Positions 11,188 to 23,740 are shown, counted from the first letter of the stretch. The stretch: 64,000 bases of DNA from Pochonia chlamydosporia 170 (GCF_001653235.2 NC_035790.1:7936001-8000000); one strand, 5' to 3'. The notes: generated by a model not told the origin, from the sequence alone. Program-made: numbers and translations.

Positions 11188-12985
11188 AGTTTGGCGGAAT
11201 GAACGCGGGGTTCCAATGGAGTGGGCTGAACCAGGTAGGATGCAGTTGTCAGCTGCTCGAGAAGGAGAAACGCATTGGAAACTCGATGTTTTAATTACAA
11301 CTCGTGTAGTGTGCAAAGGCTGATGAAGCAGAAGTTAAAGTGATGGTGGGAGGGTGGAAGTGAGGAGACATGACGATATGTCAAGTGCCAAAGGTTGCTT
11401 TTGTTTGGTTTGACTGTCAAGTGCTTGGTCTTGCGCTTGGTTCAGCCGATCGGAGCGGAAGCGGGCGAACCGCCGCCACCCCCAAATAAGTTTGCTTTGA
11501 CAACCGAGGCGACGATTCAGGGTCCTGAGGGCTTTACTTTAGTCATGTTTCCTAGCATTGTGCTGGCATTTTGTTGGTAGTGATATCCTGCCCTGTTTCC
11601 CTCTATTTTGGGGCGCATCGGCTGACAGTTGGTGGATATGGAACATTCTGTTTGTGATGCAAACCAAGCTCAACCGGCGCGATTTGGACTCACCACATTG
11701 TCAGTCGACCCGCCAGACCCCAGAGAACTTTCAAGTCATCTTTAAATTATTATGGAAATAATGGAGCATTAGTTCTGACAGGTCGAATCGCTAGATATGT
11801 TTAAGCACTCGGAATCTGGTTTCAAGGTTTGCGAGTCTAGGGTACCGGTGATGTCTCGATGGATTCTAGGCAAGTATTTCCGCACTCACGTTCTACCCTG
11901 ACGAGCTGGACAACGCATAGTGCGTCTCAGCTATTCCATTGAATCTACTTCCCAGCGTCATAAAGTTCTGGTGGTATGTCCCATGTCCCATTCACGGTCG
12001 AGACAAGCATGTGCTGGCGCTCCGTATGGGGAACTTCCAATTGATGAGGTGTGGGCGACGTATTTCAAGTGGAGGGGCACGAGGACCCCAGATGCAGGAC
12101 CCTAAATACGTGGTCCAGCACTTGGTCTGCATGATCATGATGGCTTCTGATGCTGTGCTGTCAGCGAACCCATGTCCGGCCGGTTTACTTAATCATCGTT
12201 GCAACAATTCAGCCCATGATGGATGAAGGATTGTGTTCTGCAATCTGGATGCAACTCAAGCTTCCGTTTGACAGAGGCATGGAAACTGAGATGTGCCAAT
12301 ACCATCGACGTGATTGGCCAACCCTTGGCTCGCACTTTCCCCACGAAACTGCGGCGGCTTCCGGCACCCAAATCTTGCTGGCAAACCCGGACCAAGCACA
12401 CCAAACTGGAAAGCACGACTGACCAACAGACCAGACCAGACCAGACTACTTTCACATGCCAGTGCAAGGGCAAGTGCCAGTTTCCACGACGTCAGCAGCC
12501 CACACCCTGCGCCATCAGCGAAATGCGTCACGAGCCCATTCACGGGCCAGACTAGACTGCGCAAGGCATGCAATCAGTCTTCGCGTGAGTTGTCGCTAAT
12601 GGTCCCTGGTTTGGACTGTTTCGAAATACAAATCCTAGACTGGAGCCAAGTTGCATTGTCTTCGTTACCCAGCATTACCAGCCGCCTTTTGACCAGTTGA
12701 GCCATTGAGCCATTGTCTCGGATTCCATTGTACGACGCCACTAGCTAAACAACTCCGTCTCACATTCTTCACCCTTATTCTTCGATTCTACATTTGTTTG
12801 ATCAATTGAGCACTATTCTGCAATAGCGCTACCCTGAGATCATGAACGGTGTTCTCGTTGCTTGTTGATCAAACCATACCCAATCCTGGTCTGGACTTTC
12901 ACATGTCACTGAATGTAACAACTCGTTTGCAGACGGCATCGACTCTCCCTCCACAGCGTCAAATCTACAACCAGTCGGAATCAGC
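11188..12985. other. Divergent intergenic between RING and HSL hydrolase genes
   Basis: About 1.8 kb that must hold both promoters. No open frame has family features. Four perfect CAGAC units occur at 12427-12446. The last 300 bp are T/C-rich, as expected for a fungal 5' leader. Confidence 0.55.
12427..12446. repeat. CAGAC pentanucleotide microsatellite, 4 copies
   Basis: Four perfect tandem copies of CAGAC. A near-identical ACCAG/CAGAC array occurs at 38552-38570 in the brlA upstream region. Confidence 0.8.
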
Positions 12986-15212
12986 ATGATAGACCATGTA
13001 TTGGGTCGACCATCTTCAAAGTCAAGGCGACTTCAAGTCTTGGCTGTGCTATCCATATGGTCCTTTTATTTGTACAGGTATGTGTGGGCTGAAAGGGCCA
13101 CAGCTTGATATTCCATGGTTCCGTGACTGACCCCATTCTAGAGGACACAAACATGGACCTCCCGGGGCACAAGCAATCTCCAAATTCTTCACCAAGCGCC
13201 TTACTGCATGGCAAATATCTGCCTTGACGATCATCTACCTTTATGCTGCTCGAAACTTCAGCGCCCTCGTTGGCCTGGCTAGTCCAGAGCCGATGGCCAA
13301 CATGTACGACACTACATACTTCCGCGCAACATGGGTTTTAACCGCGTTGGATGCTGGATTCTGGACGGCGATGAAGATCAAAGTCAAGTGGATCAGGGAC
13401 CTGGCGAGCATATTCTTCTCGCTCTTTTACCTCGTGGCGGCAGAACGTGCGGATGAAAAGGTCCGCAAGGTCCGAGGAATGATCACCGTTGACCATCTGC
13501 GTGTTGCTTGGAATAAAGGCACAACGCCATATTTGAGCGTTCTACAGAGACTGATGCGGCCCCGATTCACAAGGTGGCCGCCAAGGCAAATCCGCATTCC
13601 CCGACCAGCAAACAGTGATTACAAAGAGCCCGTCATGGGCTGGCTGTACTACGACGGGCCGTTGGCGGACTTGCTGCATCACAATAGACTTGTACTGGAT
13701 GTTCCCGGCGGAGGTTTTGTCGCCATGGATCCCCGATGCAACGATGACAAGCTGCTTGCCTGGGCGTCGAAATCCGGACTGCCGATTCTCAGTTTGGACT
13801 ACAAGAAAGCACCAGAATTTCCCTACCCCTACGCCGTCAACGAAATATTTGACGTGTATGATGCCATTATCAATACAAAAGGACGCTGCATTGGCATGTC
13901 AGGCTTGGAGACGCCTCGAATTGTTATAACTGGTGACAGTGCCGGAGCTAATTTGGCTGTTTCTGCGACCTTGATGATTCTCGAGACCAGCAACGGGGAG
14001 TTTCGAAGATTTGGCGGCCGGGGATCCCTGCCAGCCCCGGATGGCTTGGTTTGCTTCTATCCTGCACTGGATATGAATATCGGAAACTGGATGACGGACG
14101 AGCAAATGTCCTTGATTAGAGACCGAAAGATGCGCAAGACTAATAGATCTATTGCCAGACGTAAGAGCATGCAATACAATCAACTGGTAGGAACACCTCA
14201 TCACTCAGAAGACGAAGACGAAATCACTCCCCCGGAATCAAGTGCCAACCTCCCCAGGAGCCCGCATGACTGCCAGCCTCAGTTCTCTCACAGCGGCCCT
14301 CAGACTCTAACCCCTAGCAAGGAGAAGGAGAAGGCGAAGGAAAAGGACAAGGAGAAGGAGAAGGCAAAAGATGGAGGGGAGAAAAAGGATAGCATGTCTC
14401 ATCACTCGCAGCCCATGCAGACCCGCCTCGCGACGTCCTCAATGATCTCCTATTTTAATGACAGAGTTCTGACCCCCGAGATGATGCGAGCTATGATTAT
14501 TCTTTATATTGGACCACACAATCGGCCCGACTTCTCGCAAGACTACCTGTTAAGCCCCGTTCTCGCGCCCGAATCACTCCTTGCCAAGTTTCCGAAAACC
14601 TACTTCATGACCGGTGAACGAGATCCCCTGGTGGACGACACTGTTATTTTTGCGGGCCGCCTGCGCCGCGCCAAAGAAGCTTTGGCAAGGGAGCAAAATC
14701 GCCCATTTGATGACACCGAGGCTGCTGAAGTCGCGCTCATTCCCGGTGTCTCTCACGGGTTCATGCAATTCCCGGGTATCTATCCGCCTGCGTGGAAACA
14801 CTTTGACCGCTGTGTTGTCTGGTTCGAACAGCTCTTCCTCGACGCGGAGCATGTGAGAACTAAACATCAACGGCCGGCTCTTCTCTCTCCCCGCATCGAT
14901 AGGGTGGCATACCATAACCAGCAACGTCAGCATCACCAACACCACATGGCAGAGTCCAGCGGTGACGAGGATAAACCGTTAGAGATTAGCATGACCAAGC
15001 TAAATAGAGGACGAAGCTCGACTGTGTCTGGGGGTGCAGAAAAGGCTGAGCTGGTGCCGAACGGGAAGAGCGATGGTGGCACATCGAAGCCGAAGAAGAG
15101 GATACTGAGCAAGAACAAGAGCCTGATTAAGTTGAAGAGCACGGATGATTTGTTAAACAGGAGAATGGAAGGACTGGCAGGTGGCTTGACGGGGACAGGA
15201 GAGGAGAATTAA
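12986..15212 (+). CDS. Hormone-sensitive-lipase-type alpha/beta hydrolase, membrane-anchored
   Basis: Two exons, 12986-13077 and 13142-15212 (64-nt GT-AG intron), 720 residues. The Met at 12986 is chosen because it joins across the intron to the well-conserved N-terminal part. There are hydrophobic N-terminal segments (about 18-30 and 50-62). The oxyanion-hole motif at 219-223 is PGGGF, not the usual HGGGF. The nucleophile elbow is GDSAGAN with Ser at about 297. The acid is probably the Asp of ERDPLVDD and the base the His of VSHGFMQFPG. A lysine/glutamate-rich low-complexity insert (about 428-458) separates the nucleophile from the acid and base, and a charged, Ser-rich tail of about 110 residues follows. 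The likely role is hydrolysis of a lipid or acyl ester at a membrane. The substrate is unknown. Confidence 0.88.
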
Positions 15213-16747
15213 CTGTAGATACCAGACTGTGTGAACATATGACATGAGGGATATGTAGATACTTTGCGGAAGCAATTCAATTACGAGCGCCTTACTGAAA
15301 TTTAGCACTATTAGAAACGACGGCTGAAGCATCTGAACTCTGAAGTGACGAGCCAAGCATGCATCCATTTCCTGACTATAAAGTGAAGAATTTAGACATG
15401 ATGGATTTGGCTCAAGACTTTACTCGTCAGAAAGAGTCTGGTCCAGCTAATCTCGTCGTATGTGTCTCTCGGCTCCTTTTGGAAAGTAGCTTGGCGTCGC
15501 TCCTGCCCAATTGATGGCTGCAGCACCCTGCCCACCCAGACGCATCCTGCTTTGCAAGAGCAGCATCAATTTCTGCACACTCATTTGGCATGAACATCCG
15601 CATCCCACATAATGTGACATGACTACATGAACTCTTTCACTGTTGCAGTGAGCCCTCAGAACCCCTCAAAACCCAGCCCTTGTTCTTTGCGTTAATGTCT
15701 TCTAGTATTGAGCCATGAGTACCATGCATGGCCCAACATCAACTCCAGTTTTGACCACACCAGCAACAAGTCAAGTCACGCACTGTCAGGGGTCGTACAT
15801 TCGGGTCAGTTTCCGACTACAACGCTTGAACAATCGGATTCAGTTTCACATCAAATCCAACCCCACGGGCATCTAATCAATGACGCACGATTCACGGCAA
15901 AGAGAGAGGGCAGCTTGCTCGCCCGGTATCTGACACGCTTGATCTGCTCCCCACCACCCCATATGACCAAGAAGCTCAAGTGGCAGCGTCCGGCAAACAC
16001 GGCTGCGATCTGGCAACCTCAGAGTGGGGAGATCAGGCGTTGAAGCGGCGTTTATTGAATGATTGGGGGACTTTTTTCCCACCTCTTCGTACATGCAGTT
16101 GGATGACCCCGAGGTGTTCTGGAGGCCGCTCACTGGTCTGGCAGCGTGGCATATTGTCCAGCCTCTCAAGCAGTCGTTGCTGGCCCATTTTTAGCACCAC
16201 AACATGAGCCGTCAGATCCGAGGCGCTCAATATGTTTGGTGATGAAATGCATCGAAAACCAGCCACAACCCCTGGCCTAACTTGAGGAGCTACCGAACCA
16301 GGACAAAGAGGGACAATCAACCCAGCCGCTTCACTAGCGGCCGTGCCGAACCAAGCCTTGGTATTGGCCAACTTGATTGTTTTTTGGGATGCATGGAGTA
16401 TGTGATTCAGACTAGTGCTAAGGTACTGGTCGATGCCTTGGCCACAAGGTGTGGGCAAATGTGATACCATGTCGCCAGAACTGTGGTGTCTGGAGCTCAA
16501 ACTGAGGTGTGTATCACTGACGTCGACTAGTCGAGCTCCAATATGCAGGTTGTTCTGCACACATAGCTAGCTATAACACTTCCCCCATCCCCCTCTTCCT
16601 GACTATCTATAGGGTCCTTTTTTGTTTCTCATACTTCGCAATTTGACCTTTTGCGCAGCTTTGTGATATCGTATTAATCCCAATTATACCCATCCTATTC
16701 CAGTATCCTTATCCTTGACCCCACGTTGATCAACCCCGCGACATACA
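15213..16747. other. Intergenic upstream of glutamate decarboxylase
   Basis: About 1.5 kb between two plus-strand genes. The open frames on both strands show no family features. The final 180 bp are pyrimidine-rich with a CTATCTATAG stretch near 16602, consistent with the gad promoter and leader. A near-CRE site (TGACGTCG) lies at about 16518. Confidence 0.5.
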
Positions 16748-18566
16748 ATGGTTCATCTCAGTGCCATTCACAAGGAGGGGGACGGCAATGCCGCTAGCAT
16801 TACGGCAGACAAAGTTTCTCGGCTGGCAGACAAGGCCGGAAAGGCTCTGAAGCTCTCTTCAGATGCGGATCAATTCACCACGAGCGTGTATGGATCTCGC
16901 TTTGCTGAGCAGGACTTGCCGAAGCTCACCATGCCTGAGTGTTCCATGCCCCGCGAAATTGCTTACAGGATGATCAAGGACGACCTCAGCTTGGACAACA
17001 ACCCCAAGCTCAAGTAAGTTGCACACTGAGAGCAGGGCGAATCGCACGATATCTTGCTAATAACATGGATAGCTTGGCTTCTTTTGTCACCACTTACATG
17101 GTTGGTGCCGAATCTCTCATCCCTCTATCCGCACTCGCATACTGACTAGCTTTATTAGGAAGATGAAGCTGAGAAGCTCATGGCCGACTCTCTCTCCAAG
17201 AACTTTATCGACTACGAGGAATATCCCCAGTCTGCTGACATCCAAAACCGCTGTGTCAACATGATTGGCGATTTGTTTCATGCTCCGGGCGGCAGTGCTA
17301 TCGGCACCTCTTCGGTTGGTTCATCCGAAGCCATCATGCTAGCAGTGTTGGCCATGAAGCGTCGCTGGAAGATTCGCCGCCAGGCCGAAGGCAAAAGCAC
17401 CGAAAATCCAAATCTTATCATGTCGTCTGCTGTCCAAGTTTGCTGGGAGAAAGCCACACGTTATTTCGAGATTGAAGAAAAGTTCATCAACTGTACGCCA
17501 ACACGATTCGTCATTGACCCCGAAGAAATGGTGGCCAAGTGTGATGAAAACACAATTGGCTGCGTTCTTATCTTGGGCACTACTTATACTGGCGACTACG
17601 AGGACGTCAAGGCTGTGAATGACCTGTTAATCGAGAAGAATATCAATGTCCCCATCCATGTGGATGCTGCAAGTGGCGGTTTCGTCGCGCCGTTTGTCGT
17701 GCCTGATCTGGAATGGGACTTTAGATGCGAAAAGGTCGTTTCCATCAACGTTTCTGGCCACAAGGTAAGTTCACTCTTGAGTTGTATACAATGAAATACT
17801 TCCGACTGTTTAACACGTCTGCAGTATGGTTTGGTCTATCCCGGCGTCGGCTGGGCCATTTGGCGAGCTCCCGAATATCTGCCTCAAGATCTTGTTTTCA
17901 ACATTGACTATCTTGGAGCCCAGCAATCATCTTTTACCCTCAACTTCTCCAAGGGGGCATCTCAAGTCATTGGCCAATACTACCAGCTGATCCGTCTCGG
18001 CAAGGTAGGCTATCGGGACATCATGAGCAACTTGACCCGCACGGCCGATTATCTCAGTGACTCGCTCGAGAAGCTCGGGTTCGTCATCATGTCTAAGCGC
18101 TCCGGAGAGGGCCTTCCACTCGTCGCTTTCCGCTTCGCCGGTCCTCAGGAAGGCGGACGCGAAGAACGACACTATGACGAATTCGCGCTGGCTCACCACC
18201 TTCGATCCCGTGGATGGGTTGTCCCTGCCTACACCATGGCGCCAAACACGAACAAGATGAAGATGCTTCGTGTGGTGGTTCGAGAGGATTTCTCCCGTAG
18301 CAGGTGTGATATTCTCATTTGCGATATTAAGCTCTGCCTGGGTATGTTGGAAGAAATGGATCGCGAGACAGTCAAGCGACAGGAAGAGTACATCAAGACA
18401 CACTTGACGTCTTCTGGGCGGGCTCAGGAATCGATCCACCAAACTCCGCACTTCAAGGTATGCATTTGACCTTTTTCGGGGTGACTATTCAGCTATAACT
18501 GACATGTTGCAGGAGGAGGAACACTCCCTTCAGGGCAAGACTGGCAAGACGCATGCCGCCTGTTAG
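16748..18566 (+). CDS. gad: Glutamate decarboxylase (PLP-dependent)
   Basis: Converts glutamate to GABA and CO2 in the cytosol, the first step of the GABA shunt, linked to stress and pH tolerance in fungi. Five exons: 16748-17013, 17073-17100, 17159-17764, 17825-18457, 18513-18566, giving 528 residues. The second exon is only 28 nt. Signature segments are the N-terminal YGSRFAEQDLPK, FHAPGGSAIGTSSVGSSEA for phosphate binding, HVDAASGGFVAPF with the cofactor-binding Asp, and SINVSGHKYG, where Lys 300 forms the PLP Schiff base and falls exactly at the exon 3/4 junction. The C-terminal tail is short and charged. It is shorter than yeast Gad1 (585) but complete in its core. All introns are 58-60 nt or less, with standard splice sites. 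Convergent with arg8 (291 bp apart). Confidence 0.96.
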
Positions 18567-18857
18567 TTGAGGATACTTATGACATGATGACAATGAATAC
18601 ACTTGGAATGGACAGCACATGCCATTGACGACGCAAGATGCAGTTTTCTATCGTAGGATGCATACCCTCCACCCCTGATCATGCCTTGCATCAGGCATTA
18701 AACAGCAGAGTCCAAGACGTAGTAACGCAAGCCACCTCCATCCTGAAGGCAATTTTACAACGACAACGCAAAGTCTCCATCATAATACCCAAAGTATTTG
18801 CGCTTCTATAACCTTTTTTCCCTGAATACCAACAAATGTATAACCACATCCCCAAAC

Positions 18858-20351
18858 TCACCTAGTCGCGGCAATAGCCTCACCCAAAATCTCCAAACCC
18901 TCCGCAATCTCCTCCTCCGAAACCACCAAACTCGGCACAAACCGCAACGTATTCGTACCCGCCGTAATCACCAATAGGCCCCTCTCCCTCGCGGCCTTGA
19001 CAATAGCACCAGGATCCTCCGTCAACTGCAAGCCCAAAATCAAGCCCCGTCCCCTAACCTCCGTAATCAGCTCGGGAAACCGCTCCCTCAACTTATCAAA
19101 CCCGTCCCTAAACAACCTCCCTTTCTCGACCACGCCCTTCCGCAACGTCTCGTCAGAAAGCCGACCAACCAGATAATGCGCCAGCCGACACGCCAGCGGA
19201 TTCCCACCAAACGTAGTCCCATGATCGCCAACCTGAATCTTATCACCCACAAAATCATTCACCACCACCGCCCCTATGGGGAACCCATTCCCCAGCGCCT
19301 TCGCCGTCGTAATAACATCAGGATGCGCCTCCTTCGCCAGCGACCCGTGCGCCCAAAACGTCCCCGTGCGGCCCATCCCGCACTGAATCTCATCATATAT
19401 CAGCACGGCGCCCACCTCGCGACACCGCTGCGCCAGCGCGACCAGAAATTCCTCCGAGCCAGTCATGACGCCGCCCTCGCCCTGGATAGGCTCCACGATG
19501 ACACCGCACGTCTTCTCCGTGACGAGGCTCTTGATCCCGTTGATGTCGTTGTACGTGCCTTGCACGAAGCCGGGGACCATGGGCGCAAACGGCTTCTGAT
19601 ACTTGGGATTATGGGTCGCCGACAGGGACCCCATTGTGCGGCCGTGGAACGCATTGTTGAAGGACACGACTTCCGTCTTTTCCCCTGATGGGTCTAGGAT
19701 CTTGCCTGTCTTGCGGGCGAATTTGATAGCCGCCTCGTTGGCCTCGCTGCCGGAATTGCAGACGAACACCCTCGCTGCGTCGTGCATTCCCCCCGACGAG
19801 CGGGTCGTTTCCACCAACAATTTGGAGAGGGCCCCCGTCCATGGATTGTAGTACAGATTAGAAGCGTGGATAAGCGTCTTGGCCTACAACGACAGTAAGA
19901 AACACGAATCCAAAATGACTATATTTGGAGGGGAGGCGTACCTGCTGCGTCAACAAGTTTGTAAACTCGGCGTCACTATGCCCCAACGACGTTACCGCAA
20001 TACCGGCCGTGAAATCGAGATACTTCCTATTCTCCACGTCCCACACATACGACCCCTCTCCCTGGACGAACACGGGCGGCGGGCGCGCATACGTGGCCAC
20101 CATGTACGGTGCGTGCTCGTTGACCAGCGCTGCGGAGGGAGAATCGGCCGACGGGTCAGGATTCGGCAGCGACGCATCTCGCTATTTTATACAATTAGCT
20201 AGGGCGTAGAATATGTATAGTGTCCGTAACTTGCATTGATTGTCTTCTTAATAGTATCTGAGAGATTCGTCGAGGCAAAGCGCCGGCAGTGGGAGGCGCT
20301 CCATTGCCGTGACACAAGGAGGGACGTCCGGACAGGGACCCTCATGGCCAT
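18858..20351 (-). CDS. arg8: Acetylornithine aminotransferase, mitochondrial (ARG8)
   Basis: Transfers the amino group of glutamate to N-acetylglutamate semialdehyde in the mitochondrial matrix, the fourth step of ornithine/arginine synthesis. Three exons: 20351-20235 (or 20231), 20181 (or 20177)-19942, 19883-18858; 460 residues either way. The first 25-30 residues (MAMRVPVRTSLLVSRQW) are Arg/Ser-rich, typical of a mitochondrial presequence. Core motifs are GIAVTSLGH, NSGSEANEAAIKFAR, NAFHGRTMG, EPIQGEGG, IYDEIQCGMGRTG and TTAKALGNGFPIGA, with the PLP lysine at about 314, then FGGNPLAC. The start at 20351 has an A at -3 and G at +4; an in-frame Met two codons on is an alternative. The first intron is ambiguous between a GC and a GT donor. 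An ATTTAAAT element about 85 bp upstream could be a TATA-like site. Confidence 0.95.
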
Positions 20352-21115
20352 TTTTGCTTGTGTATTTCCGGTACACTTTGTCCGAGGACGAAATGGAAAG
20401 ACAAATATGCCCAATTGGGGTTGTGACGAGTATTTAAATCGGGGTGGCCGCCGAAGGGGTCTGGTGGGATGGTTCAAGCAAAGGGCGTTGACGTTGACAT
20501 GGACATTTTTGTTGCGCCGTTGCTTATCGATAGTGATGGTCGTTCTCCGGTGTCGCTCCGAGGTGGATGGTTGAGTGTGTCATTGTCGTGGATGGAGAAA
20601 GTTGCGAAAGTGGTGTCTGCCAAGACTTGCTTGCATTGAATTGCATAATTGAATCATGGGATGCACTCGGCATGTCATTAATTTTAATAACGTTGTTGGT
20701 TAACAGTAGCTGCATTTGGCACCTCTGTTTAGGAAGACATCATGCTGTGTGTTGTGGGTTGTGTTAATCATACTGTATGCATTCAAGCCAGGTCCATCCA
20801 TCGTCCACCATCTACGTACGAGCGTGCTCCCTTGTATACATAATGTTGCTACTCGTACTCGGTCAATTCTACCATCAAAACAAACCCCAGGCCACCCATC
20901 ACAGTACGAAGGTGATTGCGAGACTGGCTCCGCTTCTTCCCATTCCATAATCTGTACAATCGCGCAAAATAATTCTTACAATGCATCCCAAAAACGCCTC
21001 CTTGGACCCACAGGAAGCCCTCCTCTTTTGTAAATTAAAGCTCGGCATTCCGACAAGCTCACTTGTTTAACACCATTGTTTGTTACCTCCCGTCTAAAGT
21101 CTCCAACGCACCCTC
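20352..21115. other. Intergenic between arg8 promoter and atg27 3' end
   Basis: About 760 bp. It should carry the arg8 promoter and the atg27 3' UTR. I looked for a TGACTCA-type general amino-acid-control site and did not see one by eye. No gene recognised. Confidence 0.5.
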
Positions 21116-22292
21116 CTAGACGGCGCTGTACCCTCCGCGGCTTCCTGTGCCTTGGACGGTATTCAACACACGTCTTGTCCAATCCTTCAGCAGGTACGGC
21201 ACATCCCGGAGCGTGTCGCCATGAGGAATCAGATCCCAGCCTCGAGCGCCGTATCGGTTATAGTTGAGCCAGGAACCAAAGATTAGATATGCGGCGATGC
21301 CCAAAAAGGCACTACACGAGCAGGAAGGTTAGCAAAAGAGAAAGTTGACGTGTAAAACGTCTGCGGGTAAGGTAACATCAACTCACACAATGACAAGCCA
21401 GGTGAAGAAGCCCCAAGAAGCGCTGCTGTTCCCACCATCGCCCTTGTTATCGTCACCGTTTCCACCTCGCTTCTCGCAAGCATGCTTTGTATGCCAAGTA
21501 AGTCGCAAAACATCAGCGTCCTTTTCTGGCCCGTAGCTCTCCCAGATCAGCGCAGCCTTGTCATTCTTCAGCTGATGCTCCGCAAACGACCCATCTTTCT
21601 CGCCATCGCCTTCCTTGTCTTCACGGCGACGAAGCTTGGAGTACTTGTCCTCGGACTCCTCCCATTCACCCTCAGTGCCCTCCTTGTCCGGGTCGCACAG
21701 GAACTCGACAATAGCTCTCTGTTCGCGGCCGTCCTTTCCCGTAAGAGGATGCTTGCCACCCTTGAGCAGCAGCCGCAGACCCTCCTTTTTCGAATCGCTG
21801 TTTGAGTCGCTGCCGTTTAGTCTTGTGGCCTCATACTCAAATTGAGTTCCGCCCGAATTCTCCAATGCTCCAGCGATGGCAGTAATCGTCTCGACCCGGT
21901 CAATATCGTCTTGGATGAATCGCGAAATAGCACACACTGCATCAGGTATCGTCAGCAAATCGCGCCCCCTAGCAAGAACCCCCCCATCTCTCCTACGTAT
22001 CAAATTATTCTACTAGCCACGTACCTCTAGTGCCGTTAGGACACTGGTCCTTGGATTTGCTCTTGCTGCTCTTCTTCAAAGGCTGGCACACATCCAGAGT
22101 GTACGTCGTATTATGGTAGGTATGGGTCTCCGAGTCGTATTTAGAAGTGACAACCGAATGCGGCCCTTTGAGTGTCTGCAAGTTGAACTTGTAGCCGTTG
22201 ACAAGGATATTTTCGCAATGCAGCATGGCCATGGTTGGCAGCGGCGCCAGCAGTAGCGGCAGCAACACCGCCGATAATTGTGGCGGATACAT
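21116..22292 (-). CDS. atg27: Autophagy-related protein 27 (type I membrane protein)
   Basis: Atg27 is a single-pass membrane protein that cycles between Golgi, endosomes and vacuole and helps deliver Atg9 vesicles in autophagy. Three exons: 22292-22025, 21936-21387, 21311-21116; 337 residues. It has an N-terminal signal peptide (MYPPQLSAVLLPLLLAPL), then a luminal Atg27/MRH-type domain with paired cysteines (HCENI, DVCQPL, DQCPNGT, VCAISRF, FLCDPD, HACEKR). One C-terminal transmembrane helix (about 262-285, split by the last intron) follows. The cytosolic tail has a Tyr-rich stretch and ends DVPYLLKDWTRRVLNTVQG, the family C-terminus. An acidic Asp/Glu/Lys insert (about 170-205) precedes the last conserved cysteine. 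A G-rich repeat lies about 190 bp upstream of the start. Confidence 0.93.
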
Positions 22293-23386
22293 CGGGACTG
22301 GTTTTGTGATGAACTGATTCGGATATTTCGAACGCAGGGGGATGAAGATGCCGGCGAGACACGGATGGAAAACGAAGGAAAGGTTGGAGAGGAGAAGTGT
22401 GTCGCTATGCAAAGGTCAAAGAGAAGATCAAAAGAGAGACGAGAAGGCAACAACGATTTTCCCCCCGGTTCGATGTTGGATGGGATGGGATGGGATGGGA
22501 TTGGGTCACGTTGAGCTAGAATGTGAGTCCGGTTGTTGGAGGAGGAGGTGGTGGTACTTGGTTCGGCTGCTTTGGTCCTCAGACGTGACCAGCTTCCCTC
22601 CTGGGCAGCCGTGAGCCGTGGACAATTGGGGCATGACGGACATGGACCTCGAACCTCCTGTGGAGACTCCACGTGACCCACTTTACCGTCGAGTCTCTGC
22701 GTCCACGACGTCCTGCTCGTCATTCTCTGGCCTCGGTGCTCCTCTGTCATCAAGTTGCCAACATCAACAACACTGCTACGGACTACTTGGAATTCACATA
22801 TTTCATGCATTCGCCATTCACCATTCACCATTCACCACACGAGTATACAAAGAGTTACACTGTCGCTGTTCTCAATTATTCTGCATCGTCTCAAAAAACC
22901 AAAAGCATCCCCTTCGTGACCATGATGCATAATCTAACAAAGTGTATAATGTACAAAAGCCATCTTCACCTTCCTGATGAAGCCAGGTAACGCCATGCTG
23001 GAGCCAATATGAAATTTACGCTGCCAGTCTTAAAATCCATATGGTCATCCGCCCGTGCCCGTTGTTCGCTCTTTCAATACATGAACATGTCTCAAATCAA
23101 ATCCGTGGGGTATTCAAGGTCCGCGCCCGATTTGCAAACGAAGAGGGAAAATAACAATAAAAAAAAAAGGAGGAAAGAGACAGAACCCAAGAAGAGGAAA
23201 ACAATGAATCATGAGAACAAAAACGAAAAAGAAAATAGTCACCGTGACATCGGCTACACCATAAACTCCAGTTACCGCCCCCTTTTTGTTAGAAATGCAC
23301 AATACGAACCACCGGTTTCCTCTTCTCGTTCTCATTGCACCGTTACCTCACTCAACTGCTTGTCATAGCATCTGCTGCCCCTGTTT
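22293..23386. other. Intergenic between atg27 and spt20
   Basis: About 1.1 kb holding the atg27 promoter and the spt20 3' flank. It contains a G-rich repeat (see the entry at 22481) and an A-rich segment around 23145-23245. Open frames in it are not supported as genes. Confidence 0.5.
22481..22505 (+). repeat. TGGGA tandem repeat forming a G-quadruplex motif
   Basis: Four perfect TGGGA units are followed by TTGGG, giving five GGG runs separated by AT, AT, AT and ATT. This meets the canonical four-run intramolecular G-quadruplex pattern with very short loops. It lies about 190 bp upstream of the atg27 start codon, on the template strand of that gene. The pattern is seen; folding or regulation is inference. 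Confidence 0.6.
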
Positions 23387-23705
23387 TTACATGCCTTGAT
23401 GTCCCATCATGCCGCCCATCCCCTGCATGGCAGCCTGCTGCTGTTGTTGTTGCAGCATCATTTGCTGTTGTTGTGCCCGTCGTTGGATCACTGTCTGTTG
23501 AATCATCTGCTGGGCTTGCAGGAATGAGTTCTGCTTCATCTTGTCAAGTGTCTCCTGTGGCACATTTTCAGCACTGCCAAACTTGGCAACTGCACCCTGC
23601 ATCAACCGGGCATAAATCTGCCGAGCATTCATCTGTATCTGCGCTTGGATAGGATTGGCACTCATTTGTTGTGGTTGAGGCTGGCCCTGTTGTTGTGGAT
23701 GATGT

Positions 23706-23740
<35 letters not shown>

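Noticed and set aside
23009..23368. A 119-codon Lys/Asn/Glu-rich plus-strand frame after atg27
   Set aside because: The composition reflects an A-rich non-coding stretch downstream of spt20; there is no domain and no splice support.
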